From the NCBI RefSeq assembly GCF_013072695.1, contig NZ_LXUK01000007.1, forward strand, positions 1 through 64,000: a stretch of DNA of 64,000 nt, given 5' to 3'. Shown piece by piece: positions 1 through 8,854 of this stretch. Every line of letters begins with the position of its first letter. Within the stretch, counting starts at the first letter, position 1. Made by a program: the position numbers and the translations under genes. The DNA comes from Acinetobacter sp. Ac_5812 (GTDB lineage Bacteria > Pseudomonadota > Gammaproteobacteria > Pseudomonadales > Moraxellaceae). Under the pieces are notes generated by a model. It did no database searches. It was not told where the DNA came from and saw nothing but the letters and a program-made list of their open reading frames with translations.

Positions 1-1212
1 AACTGTTGTGCCCTGTTCTTGACCTGTCAGGCTTAAATTAAAGGCTTTATCTTGGGTGATTCGGTCCGTTGCAGAAGAACCTGTATCACTTAAACTCTTA
101 AAGCCTAATGTTCCCCCTATTGGCACTGTCGTATCTGGTGCCGTTATAGTTGTGGCACTACTCTCATTCCCCGCAGGATCTTTAACCGTAACACTTACCT
201 TTTCACCATTGGTCAATGCTTTCACCAAAGTCACACTAAACTGACCATCTGCTCCAACGATAGTTTTTGCTAACTCTTTACCTGTTGAGTCTTTAACAAA
301 CACTGTACTTCCAGCTTCAGCTTGGCCTGTTATCGTTTTACCATCATGATTTCCTGTGAAACCACTTTGAGGTTGAGTTGGTGCTGTTGTATCTGGTGCC
401 GTTATAGTTGTGGCACTACTCTCATTCCCCGCAGGATCTTTAACCGTAACACTTACCTTTTCACCATTGGTCAATGCTTTCACCAAAGTCACACTAAACT
501 GACCATCTGCTCCAACGATAGTTTTTGCTAACTCTTTACCTGTTGAGTCTTTAACAAACACTGTACTTCCAGCTTCAGCTTGGCCTGTTATCGTTTTACC
601 ATCATGATTTCCTGTGAAACCACTTTGAGGTTGAGTTGGTGCTGTTGTATCTGGCGTAGACTCATTATTTTTATTCCCACCACTTCCACCACTCGCAGCG
701 GCAGCAATCGCACCAATACCAGCAATACCCCCTGCAACCAAAGCCCAAGTTGGAATTGACGCTGCTGCAACAGAAGCCCCAACTGGACTGCTGGCAGTAA
801 TGACCGCATTAGTTCCAATTGCAGCAGGTATTTCTGCAGTTAAACTCTCTGGCGCTACAACAGAACTATCTGACATAACTGCATTCGGTGGAACACCATC
901 TAATACTAAATAATCATCCTGTGGTATTTCTGTGATGCCATCTTCAACCCATGTTGCCCAAAGACTTTGTCCATCTTGTAATGGAATGGGTAAAATTTCC
1001 TGAGCAAAGAAGCCCTCCAAAATAACTTGCGTACCATCTTTTAAGTGTACAATTGCATTGTTTCCGACCCGAACAATTGAGGAAATTTGTTCCGGGTTAA
1101 TTTCAAACTTTGTCATTAGCCCTTGATCCAGAGGTAATTGTATTGGTGCTAAAGACGCTGTTGCTGTTCCCATTTTATGAATATTTTTATCTACCAAATA
1201 TATACGTGTCAT
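1..1212 (-). CDS. Bap-like giant repeat adhesin, N-terminal part (runs off window)
   Basis: An open frame runs without a stop from the ATG at 1212 down to base 1, giving 404 visible codons; the rest lies outside the window. The first ~165 residues form a BapA-prefix-like head with a hydrophobic Ala/Gly-rich stretch (near residues 150-180) and a Gly/Ser linker. Two identical 86-residue Ig-like modules follow (PDTTAPTQPQSGFTG start, SVTVKDPAGNESS end), then a different module (SLTGQEQGTTV) begins. This layout fits large surface adhesins such as Bap and the BLP proteins of Acinetobacter, which are secreted by type I systems and build biofilm. The head lacks a classical signal peptide, as expected for type I export. 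Family is confident; the exact member cannot be named from the N-terminus alone. Confidence 0.85.
   Translation of the reverse strand, partial: MTRIYLVDKNIHKMGTATASLAPIQLPLDQGLMTKFEINPEQISSIVRVGNNAIVHLKDGTQVILEGFFAQEILPIPLQDGQSLWATWVEDGITEIPQDDYLVLDGVPPNAVMSDSSVVAPESLTAEIPAAIGTNAVITASSPVGASVAAASIPTWALVAGGIAGIGAIAAAASGGSGGNKNNESTPDTTAPTQPQSGFTGNHDGKTITGQAEAGSTVFVKDSTGKELAKTIVGADGQFSVTLVKALTNGEKVSVTVKDPAGNESSATTITAPDTTAPTQPQSGFTGNHDGKTITGQAEAGSTVFVKDSTGKELAKTIVGADGQFSVTLVKALTNGEKVSVTVKDPAGNESSATTITAPDTTVPIGGTLGFKSLSDTGSSATDRITQDKAFNLSLTGQEQGTTV
131..646 (-). repeat. Two tandem identical 258-bp coding repeats
   Basis: Copies at 131-388 and 389-646 appear identical base for base. Each encodes one 86-residue Ig-like module of the adhesin. 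Identity at synonymous positions points to recent duplication or gene conversion, and such tandems often vary in number between strains. Confidence 0.9.
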
Positions 1213-1627
1213 TTTTATCACCCTTCAGCATGCAGAAAGCGTAAAAGTTTTCGTATTCACTAACTTTTTCGCATATATATGTTTTTTAAAGTATTTAATA
1301 AAATCTAAAGTCTTTTGCTCCCTATCTCAAAAAGCATGAGAAGTAAAACCTACGGACTCTCGAAATATTTTATGTGTTTTATTTTAACGGTTATATTCCT
1401 CAAATGAGGAATATACTTATCTGTATAGTGCTGTTTTATATTATTAAGATTATAATATTCACTTTTTCTTTCTTAAAAAAACTGCCATAATCAAAAAAAT
1501 AAAACAATTAAATTCAATAATATGAAAAGCTACATTTTTCTTATTCTGATAAGCTTGCATTAGTTAAACATCTTTAATTAGATGATAATTCACACATAAT
1601 AAAAAAATTATAATTTTCTCTTGTCAA
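1213..1627. other. AT-rich intergenic region upstream of the adhesin
   Basis: No credible gene. It should hold the adhesin promoter. A perfect inverted repeat with 10-bp arms (1392-1401 and 1406-1415, TATATTCCTC and GAGGAATATA, 4-nt loop) sits about 180 bp upstream of the adhesin start and could be an operator or hairpin. Confidence 0.6.
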
Positions 1628-2392
1628 TCAATGCCCTGACGAGGTTTGAAAAACCCCTAAGCTTTCATCAAACCAATAATGCTCAATCTTGCCATCATCC
1701 GAAATTACATTAAAACTATTGGTTAATCCAAAGCGTAATCGATTTGAAGTCGCTGTGCCTGCATGGATATCTAAAATTGGATGATCAAATCCCAACTGAA
1801 AAATTTGATTTAAATCATGCACAGCGACTTTATGCAAATGTCCGTGCAATAAACCAAATAGCCCGGTTGCCCCCCATTTTTCTAAAGCAATTTTTCCAAG
1901 AACGGGACAGTCTTTATCACCATGTTCATTAGGGAAGGTATAAAAAGGTTGGTGAAAGACTACCAATTTTATTTTATTGGAGGGTGCATTGCTTAACTTT
2001 TCATAGGTCTCATGAATTTGCTCAAGCGAAATATGCCCTCGTGTATGATAGCGCCGACGGATACTGTTCATCCCGACAATATAAAAATGTTCGGTTTCTA
2101 AGGTCGTTTCTAAGCGGCCAAAAAAAGCTTGATAACGTACAAAAGGCGAAAAAAAACGGTTCCAGACATGGTACAGCGGAATATCATGATTACCCGGAAC
2201 AACAATATAAGGAAGGTTGAGAGAATCTAGAAATTGGCGACATGCATAAAACTGCTTAAAACGCGCACGCTGTGTGAGATCACCACTGACTACAATGGCT
2301 TCAGGACGATGTTGTTGGCAAAATTGCTTTATCGCTTGAATGCAACCTTCACGTTCCGTTCCAAAATGTAGATCAGACAGGTGTAATATCAT
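1628..2392 (-). CDS. Calcineurin-like metallophosphoesterase
   Basis: A 254-residue cytoplasmic protein with metallophosphoesterase signatures in order: HLSDLHFG near the N-terminus (metal-binding D and H), VSGDLTQRA, VPGNHD (residues ~65-70) and GHLHK (~190). The family uses a two-metal centre to cut phosphomono- or diesters; CpdA-type cAMP phosphodiesterases are relatives, but substrate cannot be assigned. Its start lies inside the 3' end of the upstream lipid-kinase gene (20-bp overlap), so the two are probably one transcription unit. Confidence 0.85.
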   Translation of the reverse strand: MILHLSDLHFGTEREGCIQAIKQFCQQHRPEAIVVSGDLTQRARFKQFYACRQFLDSLNLPYIVVPGNHDIPLYHVWNRFFSPFVRYQAFFGRLETTLETEHFYIVGMNSIRRRYHTRGHISLEQIHETYEKLSNAPSNKIKLVVFHQPFYTFPNEHGDKDCPVLGKIALEKWGATGLFGLLHGHLHKVAVHDLNQIFQLGFDHPILDIHAGTATSNRLRFGLTNSFNVISDDGKIEHYWFDESLGVFQTSSGH

Positions 2393-3317
2393 TCGGAACC
2401 ATCACTTTTAACGCAGATTTTTTCACTGAAAATTTTAATGGGGTGTCCATCTCCATAAGCTCTCCATCTATTGCCACCGTTAATTTTGGCTTTTTACAAT
2501 TGACCAGTATATGTTCGGCACAAAATGAATACACATCAGAAGCTTGATCAATTTTGCCCTGAACCAATTTCCATAACATTTTCATTAAACTGAAACGATC
2601 ACTTTTGGCAACAACAACCCCTGCTAACTTGCCATTCGCAGCACATTCTGCAATTCTTAATTTCATATCACTCAGTTGCAGTTGATTATTACCAAAAAAA
2701 ACTAAAGGGGTCGCTACTGGATAGCGCTGTTCATCAATAGTCACCGCAAGTTTTAAGGATTTATGTTCACGCAGTAATACATCCAAACCCGATGTATAAG
2801 CATTTAGCGGAAAACGTCCAAGTCGCTGATTATATAATTCACGTTTTTTTATAAATAAAGGGTACAGCCCTAAACTCGCATTATTGAGATAAATTTGATC
2901 ATTGATTGCAGCAACGTGTACTGCTTGTATCTTACCCGTTGCAATCACTTCTGCCGCTTGCGCAACATCAATCGGGATATTCAACGCCCGTGCAACATAA
3001 TTAAAGGTACCTAGCGGTATAATTCCCATCGGAATATCCGTATGGATTAACTGTTTTGCAACCGCATTCAAAGTTCCATCTCCCCCAGCCGCAACCACAA
3101 CCCCACGTAATTCAGTCTGTTGATGCCTAGCCAAAACAGTTCTCATCATGTCATCAAAATTAACCTGCTGATTTAATTCAAAAACCTGAATTTCAAACCC
3201 ATATTGTGTCCAATATGTCATGAGGCGCTCATATTCATCATCTTGCTGCGCAGCATGGAAACCTGATTTTTGATTATAAATAATAGATAAAGGCTGTAAA
3301 TTCCGACTCATTCGCAT
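2373..3317 (-). CDS. Diacylglycerol/lipid kinase family protein (YegS-like)
   Basis: A 314-residue protein with the DAGK catalytic signature AAGGDGTLNAVA (residues ~78-89) and the following IPLGTFNYVARAL loop, typical of lipid kinases that phosphorylate diacylglycerol or related lipids using ATP at the inner membrane. A beta-rich C-terminal domain completes the fold. The ATG at 3317 is preferred over the TTG one codon upstream. It is first in a two-gene unit with the overlapping metallophosphoesterase. Lipid substrate is unknown. Confidence 0.85.
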   Translation of the reverse strand: MRMSRNLQPLSIIYNQKSGFHAAQQDDEYERLMTYWTQYGFEIQVFELNQQVNFDDMMRTVLARHQQTELRGVVVAAGGDGTLNAVAKQLIHTDIPMGIIPLGTFNYVARALNIPIDVAQAAEVIATGKIQAVHVAAINDQIYLNNASLGLYPLFIKKRELYNQRLGRFPLNAYTSGLDVLLREHKSLKLAVTIDEQRYPVATPLVFFGNNQLQLSDMKLRIAECAANGKLAGVVVAKSDRFSLMKMLWKLVQGKIDQASDVYSFCAEHILVNCKKPKLTVAIDGELMEMDTPLKFSVKKSALKVMVPNDITPV

Positions 3318-3708
3318 CAATCTTAAGGCTTTTGATAAGCCTATTTTTGTTTACAAAATCAACAAATAAAAGCAAGTTTATGTAAATTTTGAATGAACAT
3401 TATTCATATAATCAATAACAATTCTCAAAAAATTAAAAATAAATTAAAACACTGATTAACAAAGAAATTTATAAAAAAAATATTACATATAAAAAAACAA
3501 AATAACAAAATATAGAATAATAAAGTTATTAAAAAACAATGTTATAATCACAATTCAACATTTTCTACCTTACACACCTACCTATTCTTTAGTCTTATAT
3601 TTTTTATGATTTTATGCTTTAATACAGCCACTTTTTTTACTTCATCTGTCTCACTGCCATCCAGTGGATAGAATTTGTACGTCGTACACACTTTAAAAAG
3701 GCATCACC
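3318..3708. promoter_or_regulatory. AT-rich pckG upstream region with palindrome
   Basis: About 390 bp between divergent genes, very AT-rich from 3330 to 3560, no ORF of interest. A 13-bp palindrome TGTACGTCGTACA (3676-3688) lies about 20 bp before the pckG ATG, next to the ribosome-binding stretch AAAAAGG; it could be a regulator site or a small hairpin in the leader. Confidence 0.45.
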
Positions 3709-5538
3709 ATGACCCAAGTGAACGCACCAGAATTCGTTCGTCACCCTAAGCTGATTGCATGGGTGGAAGAAATTGCAAAATTGACCAAACCAGCAAAAAT
3801 CGAATGGTGTGACGGTAGCGAAGAAGAATATCAACGTCTCATGGACTTGATGATCGCTAACGGCACCATGCAAAAACTTAACCAAGAAAAACATCCTGGT
3901 TCTTATCTTGCAAATTCTGATCCTTCTGACGTTGCTCGTGTTGAAGACCGTACTTATATCTGCTCGCAAAATGAAGAAGATGCTGGCGCAACAAACAACT
4001 GGGTTGCTCCTGCAGAAATGCGCGAAAAATTAAATGGATTATTTGACGGTGCAATGGAAGGCCGTACCATGTATGTGGTTCCCTTCTCGATGGGTCCTTT
4101 AGGAAGCCACATTGCTCACATCGGTATCGAATTAACAGATTCACCTTACGTTGCAGTCAGCATGACTAAAATGGCACGTATGGGTAAAGCAGTTTATGAC
4201 GTGTTAGGTACAGATGGTGAGTTTATCCCATGCGTACACACTGTTGCTGCACCATTAAAAGATGGTCAAAAAGATGTTGCTTGGCCATGTAACAACGAAA
4301 AATATATCGTTCACTATCCAGAAACGCGTGAAATCTGGTCTTACGGTTCTGGTTACGGCGGTAATGCATTACTTGGTAAAAAATGCCTAGCATTACGTAT
4401 TGCTTCTGCAATGGGCCGTGAGCAAGGCTGGTTAGCTGAACACATGCTGATTTTAGGTGTGACCAATCCACAAGGTGAAAAACACTACATCGCAGCAGCA
4501 TTCCCTTCTGCATGTGGTAAAACAAACTTTGCGATGTTGATTCCACCAGCAGGTTACGAAGGCTGGAAGATTGAAACTGTAGGTGACGATATTGCTTGGA
4601 TCAAACCAGGTGAAGATGGTCGCTTATATGCAATCAATCCAGAAGCTGGTTTCTTCGGTGTTGCGCCTGGTACAAATACCAAAACTAACCCGAACTGCAT
4701 CGCAACTATGCATAAAGATGTGATTTATACCAACGTTGCTGTGACTAAAGATGGCGAAGTATGGTGGGAAGGTCTAACTAAAGAAGTTCCTGCAGACTTG
4801 ATCACCTGGAAAGGTCAACCATACGTTGAAGGCGAAAAAGCAGCGCATCCAAACTCGCGCTTTACTGTTTCTGCTGGTCAATGCCCTTCGATTGACGCTG
4901 ACTGGGAAAATCCAGCAGGCGTACCAATCTCTGCATTCATTTTCGGTGGTCGTCGTGCAGATACAGTGCCTTTAGTGTCTGAAGCATTTGACTGGGTTGA
5001 TGGCGTTTATAAAGCAGCAACAATGGGCTCTGAAACAACTGCAGCAGCGGTTGGTCAACAAGGTATTGTTCGTCGTGACCCATTCGCAATGCTTCCATTT
5101 GCGGGTTATAACATGGCTGATTACTTCGGTCACTGGTTACAACTTGGTCAAGAAGTTGGTGCAAAAGCTGAAGCTGCTGGTAATAAACTACCAAAAATCT
5201 TCAACGTAAACTGGTTCCGTCGTGATGCTGAAGGCAACTTCGTATGGCCAGGTTTCGGTCAAAACATGCGTGTTCTTGAATGGATCATTGATCGTTGTGA
5301 AGGCCGCGCTGAAGCGACTGAAACACCAATCGGTTATGTTCCAACTTACGAACAGTTGAACTGGACTGGTATTGACTTTTCTAAAGAGCAATTCAACACT
5401 GTTACAGCTCAAGACAAAGATCAATGGATCAAAGAACTTGAAAGCCACACTGAGTTATTCACTAAACTTGGTGCTCGCTTACCTCAAGCACTTAAAGATC
5501 GTCAAAATGAATTATTAGCAGCTGTTAAATCTGCTTAA
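3709..5538 (+). CDS. pckG: Phosphoenolpyruvate carboxykinase (GTP)
   Basis: A 609-residue enzyme catalysing oxaloacetate + GTP to phosphoenolpyruvate + GDP + CO2, the entry step of gluconeogenesis. Length and motifs fit the GTP-dependent class: the kinase P-loop PSACGKTN (~residues 266-273) with its reactive Cys, the [14 protein letters not shown] segment (~408-421) and a [11 protein letters not shown]-terminal segment. It is monocistronic, with AAAAAGG before the ATG and a strong terminator 47 bp after the stop. Codon use is that of a well-expressed gene. It fits a bacterium living on organic acids without strong sugar catabolism. Confidence 0.97.
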   Translation: MTQVNAPEFVRHPKLIAWVEEIAKLTKPAKIEWCDGSEEEYQRLMDLMIANGTMQKLNQEKHPGSYLANSDPSDVARVEDRTYICSQNEEDAGATNNWVAPAEMREKLNGLFDGAMEGRTMYVVPFSMGPLGSHIAHIGIELTDSPYVAVSMTKMARMGKAVYDVLGTDGEFIPCVHTVAAPLKDGQKDVAWPCNNEKYIVHYPETREIWSYGSGYGGNALLGKKCLALRIASAMGREQGWLAEHMLILGVTNPQGEKHYIAAAFPSACGKTNFAMLIPPAGYEGWKIETVGDDIAWIKPGEDGRLYAINPEAGFFGVAPGTNTKTNPNCIATMHKDVIYTNVAVTKDGEVWWEGLTKEVPADLITWKGQPYVEGEKAAHPNSRFTVSAGQCPSIDADWENPAGVPISAFIFGGRRADTVPLVSEAFDWVDGVYKAATMGSETTAAAVGQQGIVRRDPFAMLPFAGYNMADYFGHWLQLGQEVGAKAEAAGNKLPKIFNVNWFRRDAEGNFVWPGFGQNMRVLEWIIDRCEGRAEATETPIGYVPTYEQLNWTGIDFSKEQFNTVTAQDKDQWIKELESHTELFTKLGARLPQALKDRQNELLAAVKSA

Positions 5539-5584
5539 CTCCTCCATCCCTCTTGATTAAAGAGGATTAAGGAGATTAGAAAAG

Positions 5585-5607
5585 GTCGCTTCGGCGGCCT
5601 TTTTTTG
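5585..5607 (+). terminator. Rho-independent terminator of pckG
   Basis: Stem GGTCGC / GCGGCC closed by a TTCG tetraloop and followed by seven T. Confidence 0.92.
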
Positions 5608-5761
5608 CCATCTTACATTGCAAAACTATAATAAACTAACAGCCTCAAAAGTGATTTTCATTCAGCGAATGATGAACAAATAAAGACTTTAATGTGCCAG
5701 AAAAAGTCCGTTAAAAAAATATAAAGAGATCTGTATCTCATCGATTTAAACAGGAAAAGTT

Positions 5762-6469
5762 ATGCAGCAAGACATTACAATTGCACAAGATTTTTTAAAA
5801 TTAATCCCAGACTCAGACACCATTTTTGCAGCCAAAGACTCTTTTCTCGCAAAGCATTTACTCCCCCTCATTTCGATTGACCTTTCCCAGATCAATCCTG
5901 AATGGCAAGGTTGGATTCATCTAGTCAATCCAATTGAGCCTTATGAATGCTACATCGGCTCAGAAACTGCTGAGTTTTATAACGAATTTGCACATGAAAA
6001 TTGGTTTATTTTACAGTTGGATGAGCAGTCTCAATATCATTGGCTGGCTGATCAACACTATTTTATTTTAGAAAATAAAAACCATCCTTCATACACTGAG
6101 GTTTTGACTCACAGTCAAGAAATGCATGAAGACTTTAGACAGGTTAAACAACGCTTCTTAGAACAAAAAAGAGTGGTTAGCACATCTGATGTCAATTATC
6201 AAAATGACAAACCCACCATTTTACTCAATCAACTGGGTGGTGATGCTGAATATGGAAACTGGTGCTACCCGATTGAAGAACAACTTAAATTAGAAAATAT
6301 GGAACAAGATGACAACTGTTTTGTACACATCTTTGACCAACAGCAACGACGTTATTATTTTATTGCCTCAGCATCCGGTTGGGAGTATTGCAATCATGGT
6401 GCCGACAATATCTTGATGTTTTACCAACCCGAAACTCGACGTGTCCTATTTACATTTGACTGGACATAA
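5762..6469 (+). CDS. Hypothetical protein, 235 aa, Trp/Tyr/His-rich
   Basis: A soluble 235-residue protein with no signal peptide or membrane span. It is rich in aromatic residues and Gln, and the C-terminal half contains a GNWCYPIEEQL...FVHIFDQQQRRYYFIASASGWEYC region suggesting a beta-rich fold. No family is recognised with confidence. The ATG is preceded by AGGAAAAG. Terminators flank it on both sides, so it is a single-gene unit. Confidence 0.8.
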   Translation: MQQDITIAQDFLKLIPDSDTIFAAKDSFLAKHLLPLISIDLSQINPEWQGWIHLVNPIEPYECYIGSETAEFYNEFAHENWFILQLDEQSQYHWLADQHYFILENKNHPSYTEVLTHSQEMHEDFRQVKQRFLEQKRVVSTSDVNYQNDKPTILLNQLGGDAEYGNWCYPIEEQLKLENMEQDDNCFVHIFDQQQRRYYFIASASGWEYCNHGADNILMFYQPETRRVLFTFDWT

Positions 6470-6478
6470 CTGATCACA

Positions 6479-6502
6479 GGTCGCTACAGCGGCCTTTTTT
6501 TA
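6479..6502 (+). terminator. Rho-independent terminator
   Basis: Stem GGTCGC / GCGGCC with a TACA loop then seven T; nearly the same hairpin as the one after pckG. Confidence 0.9.
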
Positions 6503-6632
6503 TTGCTCAAATTTCGAAAATTCCTATCAACTTTCCACACCACCCTAGGTATTCCCATTAAGCTTTAGCTAAAATAAATTGCAAAACTAACGAACATTAA
6601 CAATAATTGTAACAATAATATTTCTCATTTAC

Positions 6633-8801
6633 ATGGTTGTAGCTATGAGTTCTTCCCCGCTGTTTAAACGCACTCCACTGTTTTTAGCCATCTCAACATT
6701 AGTCAGTATCAGTTCTTATAGTTATGCACTTGACGGGGAATCTCAACAACTTCCAACCATCAAAGTCCAAGCAACTCAGGACAGCGATATCAGCGAGAAA
6801 ACTAAAGCATATAGTATTAAAAATAGTTCAAGTGCCACCAAACTCGATATTGAAGCCAAAGAAATTCCACAAACCATCAATGTGGTAACACGTCAGCAAA
6901 TTGAAGATTTCGGCCTGACCAGTTCAAGAGATGTTTTAAATAACACCCCCGGCGTAACCGTAAACTCGCTAGAAACTGAGCGCTCGGTATATATGGCACG
7001 TGGCTTTGAAATCTCAAATATTCTAGTCGATGGTGTCGGCTTCCCTTCTAGTGAATGGAATTATAATGACACCAATCCTGACAGCTATTTTTATGATCGC
7101 ATTGAAGTGATTAAAGGTGCAGATGCACTGACCAATGCATTTGGTGATCCAAGTGCAACCATTAACTACATCCGTAAACGCCCCACCAAAGAGTTCCAAG
7201 CCAACGCTGGCTTAAGCTATGGTTCATGGGATACGCAGCGCTATGAAGCAGATGCCTCAGGCCGCTTATCAGCGGATGGTGCTGTTCGCGGCCGTGTGTC
7301 TGGTTTCCAACAAACAGGGGATTCAAACTTAGACCGTTATAGCTCTGAGAAAAATGGCATTGCGGGAATTTTGGAAGCTGATCTTGGAGAGAATACCTTA
7401 CTAACCGTTGGTGCTAGCCAAGAAAAAAATAAGCCCAATGCCAATAACTGGGGGGCTTTACCGCTGATGGATTCTACAGGTAAACAAATCAGTTATGATC
7501 ATTCGTATAATCCTAATCCAGATTGGACCTATTGGGACAACACTTCACGTAATGCATTTTTTGAGTTAAAACAAAAATTATCAGAAACTTGGTCTGCCAA
7601 CCTAAGCTATAACTACAATGAGAAAGATCGTAAAAGCCAACTGCTCTACTACTATGGCTATCCAAATGCGGATGGCTCAGGCATTTCGCTAACACCAAGC
7701 GGCTTTTTAGAAAATAATAAACTACATACGGCCGATTTAAATCTACAAGGCAAATTTGACCTGTTCAATCAAGAGCATGAAGCAATCATCGGCTATACCT
7801 TCTCAAACAGCCATCAAAATGACCATGCAAAAAATGGCACTTTGCACGACAGTAATATTAACTATGCCGATAATGTCCCTTACACCACAGATTGGGCAAG
7901 CTGGACTCCCAACAATGTCACTTGGTCTGATTTTTCTCAGACCGCAGACTATACACAACGCAACCAATCGGTTTATGCAGCAACACGCCTTCACCTTAAC
8001 GATGATCTAAAAGTTACCTTAGGGGCAAACTATGTAAAAGCCAAAAGCGAAGGTACAAGTTACGATGCACCCATGGTTTATGATGAAAGTAAAGTCTCCC
8101 CTTATGCAGGCATTACCTATAACTTCACCCCTGAATATACGGGTTATATGAGTTATACCTCGATTTTTCGACCGCAAACTGCAGTCGATGAAAAAACAGG
8201 AAAAGTTGCGGATCCGATTAAAGGAAAAAGCTATGAAGTCGGATTTAAGAGTTCTTGGTTAGACAATAGGCTGACAGGAACATTGGCGGTGTTTAGAACT
8301 GAAGAGAATAATTACCCACTTCGCCCAACAGATAGTCACCCTCTGAATCGTACTTCAGCAATCAGTGATCTACGTTCACAAGGTGTCGAAGTTGGGCTGG
8401 CTGGGCAATTAACCGATCAGGTCAATGTTTCTCTCGGCTACACTCAGTTTAGCCTGCAAGATCTGAAAAATGGTGGTGCAGCAAGAACGTACAACCCGAC
8501 ACAAAGCTTTAATCTTTTAACCACCTATTCCCCTACTCAGCTACCAAAACTGAAAGTTGGTGCAGGTGTAAAATGGCAAAGTAAAATCACCCGTTTTGAC
8601 CCAAGCTATAGCACTTACCTCAAACAAAGTGATTATGCCTTGCTGAATTTGATGGCAAGTTATGACATTAGTCCAAATCTTTCGGTCCAAGCCAATGCCA
8701 ATAACGTGACTGATAAAAAATACTTAAACAGCTTTACTGACGGGCAAGCCTTCTACAGCGCACCTGCAAATTACACCGTTGCCTTCCGCTTCAAGTACTA
8801 A
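6633..8801 (+). CDS. TonB-dependent siderophore receptor
   Basis: A 722-residue outer-membrane receptor. A signal peptide precedes a TonB-box-like stretch (LPTIKVQATQ), a plug domain (KEIPQTINVVTRQQIEDFG ... DRIEVIKGADAL ... GDPSATINYIRKRP) and a ~500-residue beta barrel ending in an aromatic residue (VAFRFKY), as outer-membrane assembly requires. Layout is that of FhuE/ferric-hydroxamate type receptors importing Fe3+-siderophore with TonB-ExbBD energy. The ATG at 6645 (MSSSPLF) is as plausible as the one at 6633; neither has a strong ribosome site. No siderophore biosynthesis genes are nearby, so a xenosiderophore is possible. Confidence 0.92.
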   Translation: MVVAMSSSPLFKRTPLFLAISTLVSISSYSYALDGESQQLPTIKVQATQDSDISEKTKAYSIKNSSSATKLDIEAKEIPQTINVVTRQQIEDFGLTSSRDVLNNTPGVTVNSLETERSVYMARGFEISNILVDGVGFPSSEWNYNDTNPDSYFYDRIEVIKGADALTNAFGDPSATINYIRKRPTKEFQANAGLSYGSWDTQRYEADASGRLSADGAVRGRVSGFQQTGDSNLDRYSSEKNGIAGILEADLGENTLLTVGASQEKNKPNANNWGALPLMDSTGKQISYDHSYNPNPDWTYWDNTSRNAFFELKQKLSETWSANLSYNYNEKDRKSQLLYYYGYPNADGSGISLTPSGFLENNKLHTADLNLQGKFDLFNQEHEAIIGYTFSNSHQNDHAKNGTLHDSNINYADNVPYTTDWASWTPNNVTWSDFSQTADYTQRNQSVYAATRLHLNDDLKVTLGANYVKAKSEGTSYDAPMVYDESKVSPYAGITYNFTPEYTGYMSYTSIFRPQTAVDEKTGKVADPIKGKSYEVGFKSSWLDNRLTGTLAVFRTEENNYPLRPTDSHPLNRTSAISDLRSQGVEVGLAGQLTDQVNVSLGYTQFSLQDLKNGGAARTYNPTQSFNLLTTYSPTQLPKLKVGAGVKWQSKITRFDPSYSTYLKQSDYALLNLMASYDISPNLSVQANANNVTDKKYLNSFTDGQAFYSAPANYTVAFRFKY

Positions 8802-8812
8802 TTAAGACCAGT

Positions 8813-8843
8813 AAAAAAGCCCCTTATTCAAAGGGGCTTTTTT
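8813..8843. terminator. Bidirectional terminator between receptor gene and glpD
   Basis: Stem AAAAAAGCCCCTT / AAGGGGCTTTTTT with a short loop, lying between convergent genes; A and T tracts on the two sides suit both directions. Confidence 0.9.
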
Positions 8844-8854
8844 ATTGCGAACGA

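Noticed and set aside
588-818. 76-aa Leu-rich open frame on the minus strand inside the adhesin
   Set aside because: Alternate-frame shadow of the adhesin Ala/Gly region.
6590-6632. Possible Fur box before the siderophore receptor (AATAATTGTAACAATAATATTT region)
   Set aside because: AT-rich and only loosely like the Fur consensus; a Fur site is expected on biological grounds, but I cannot define one.
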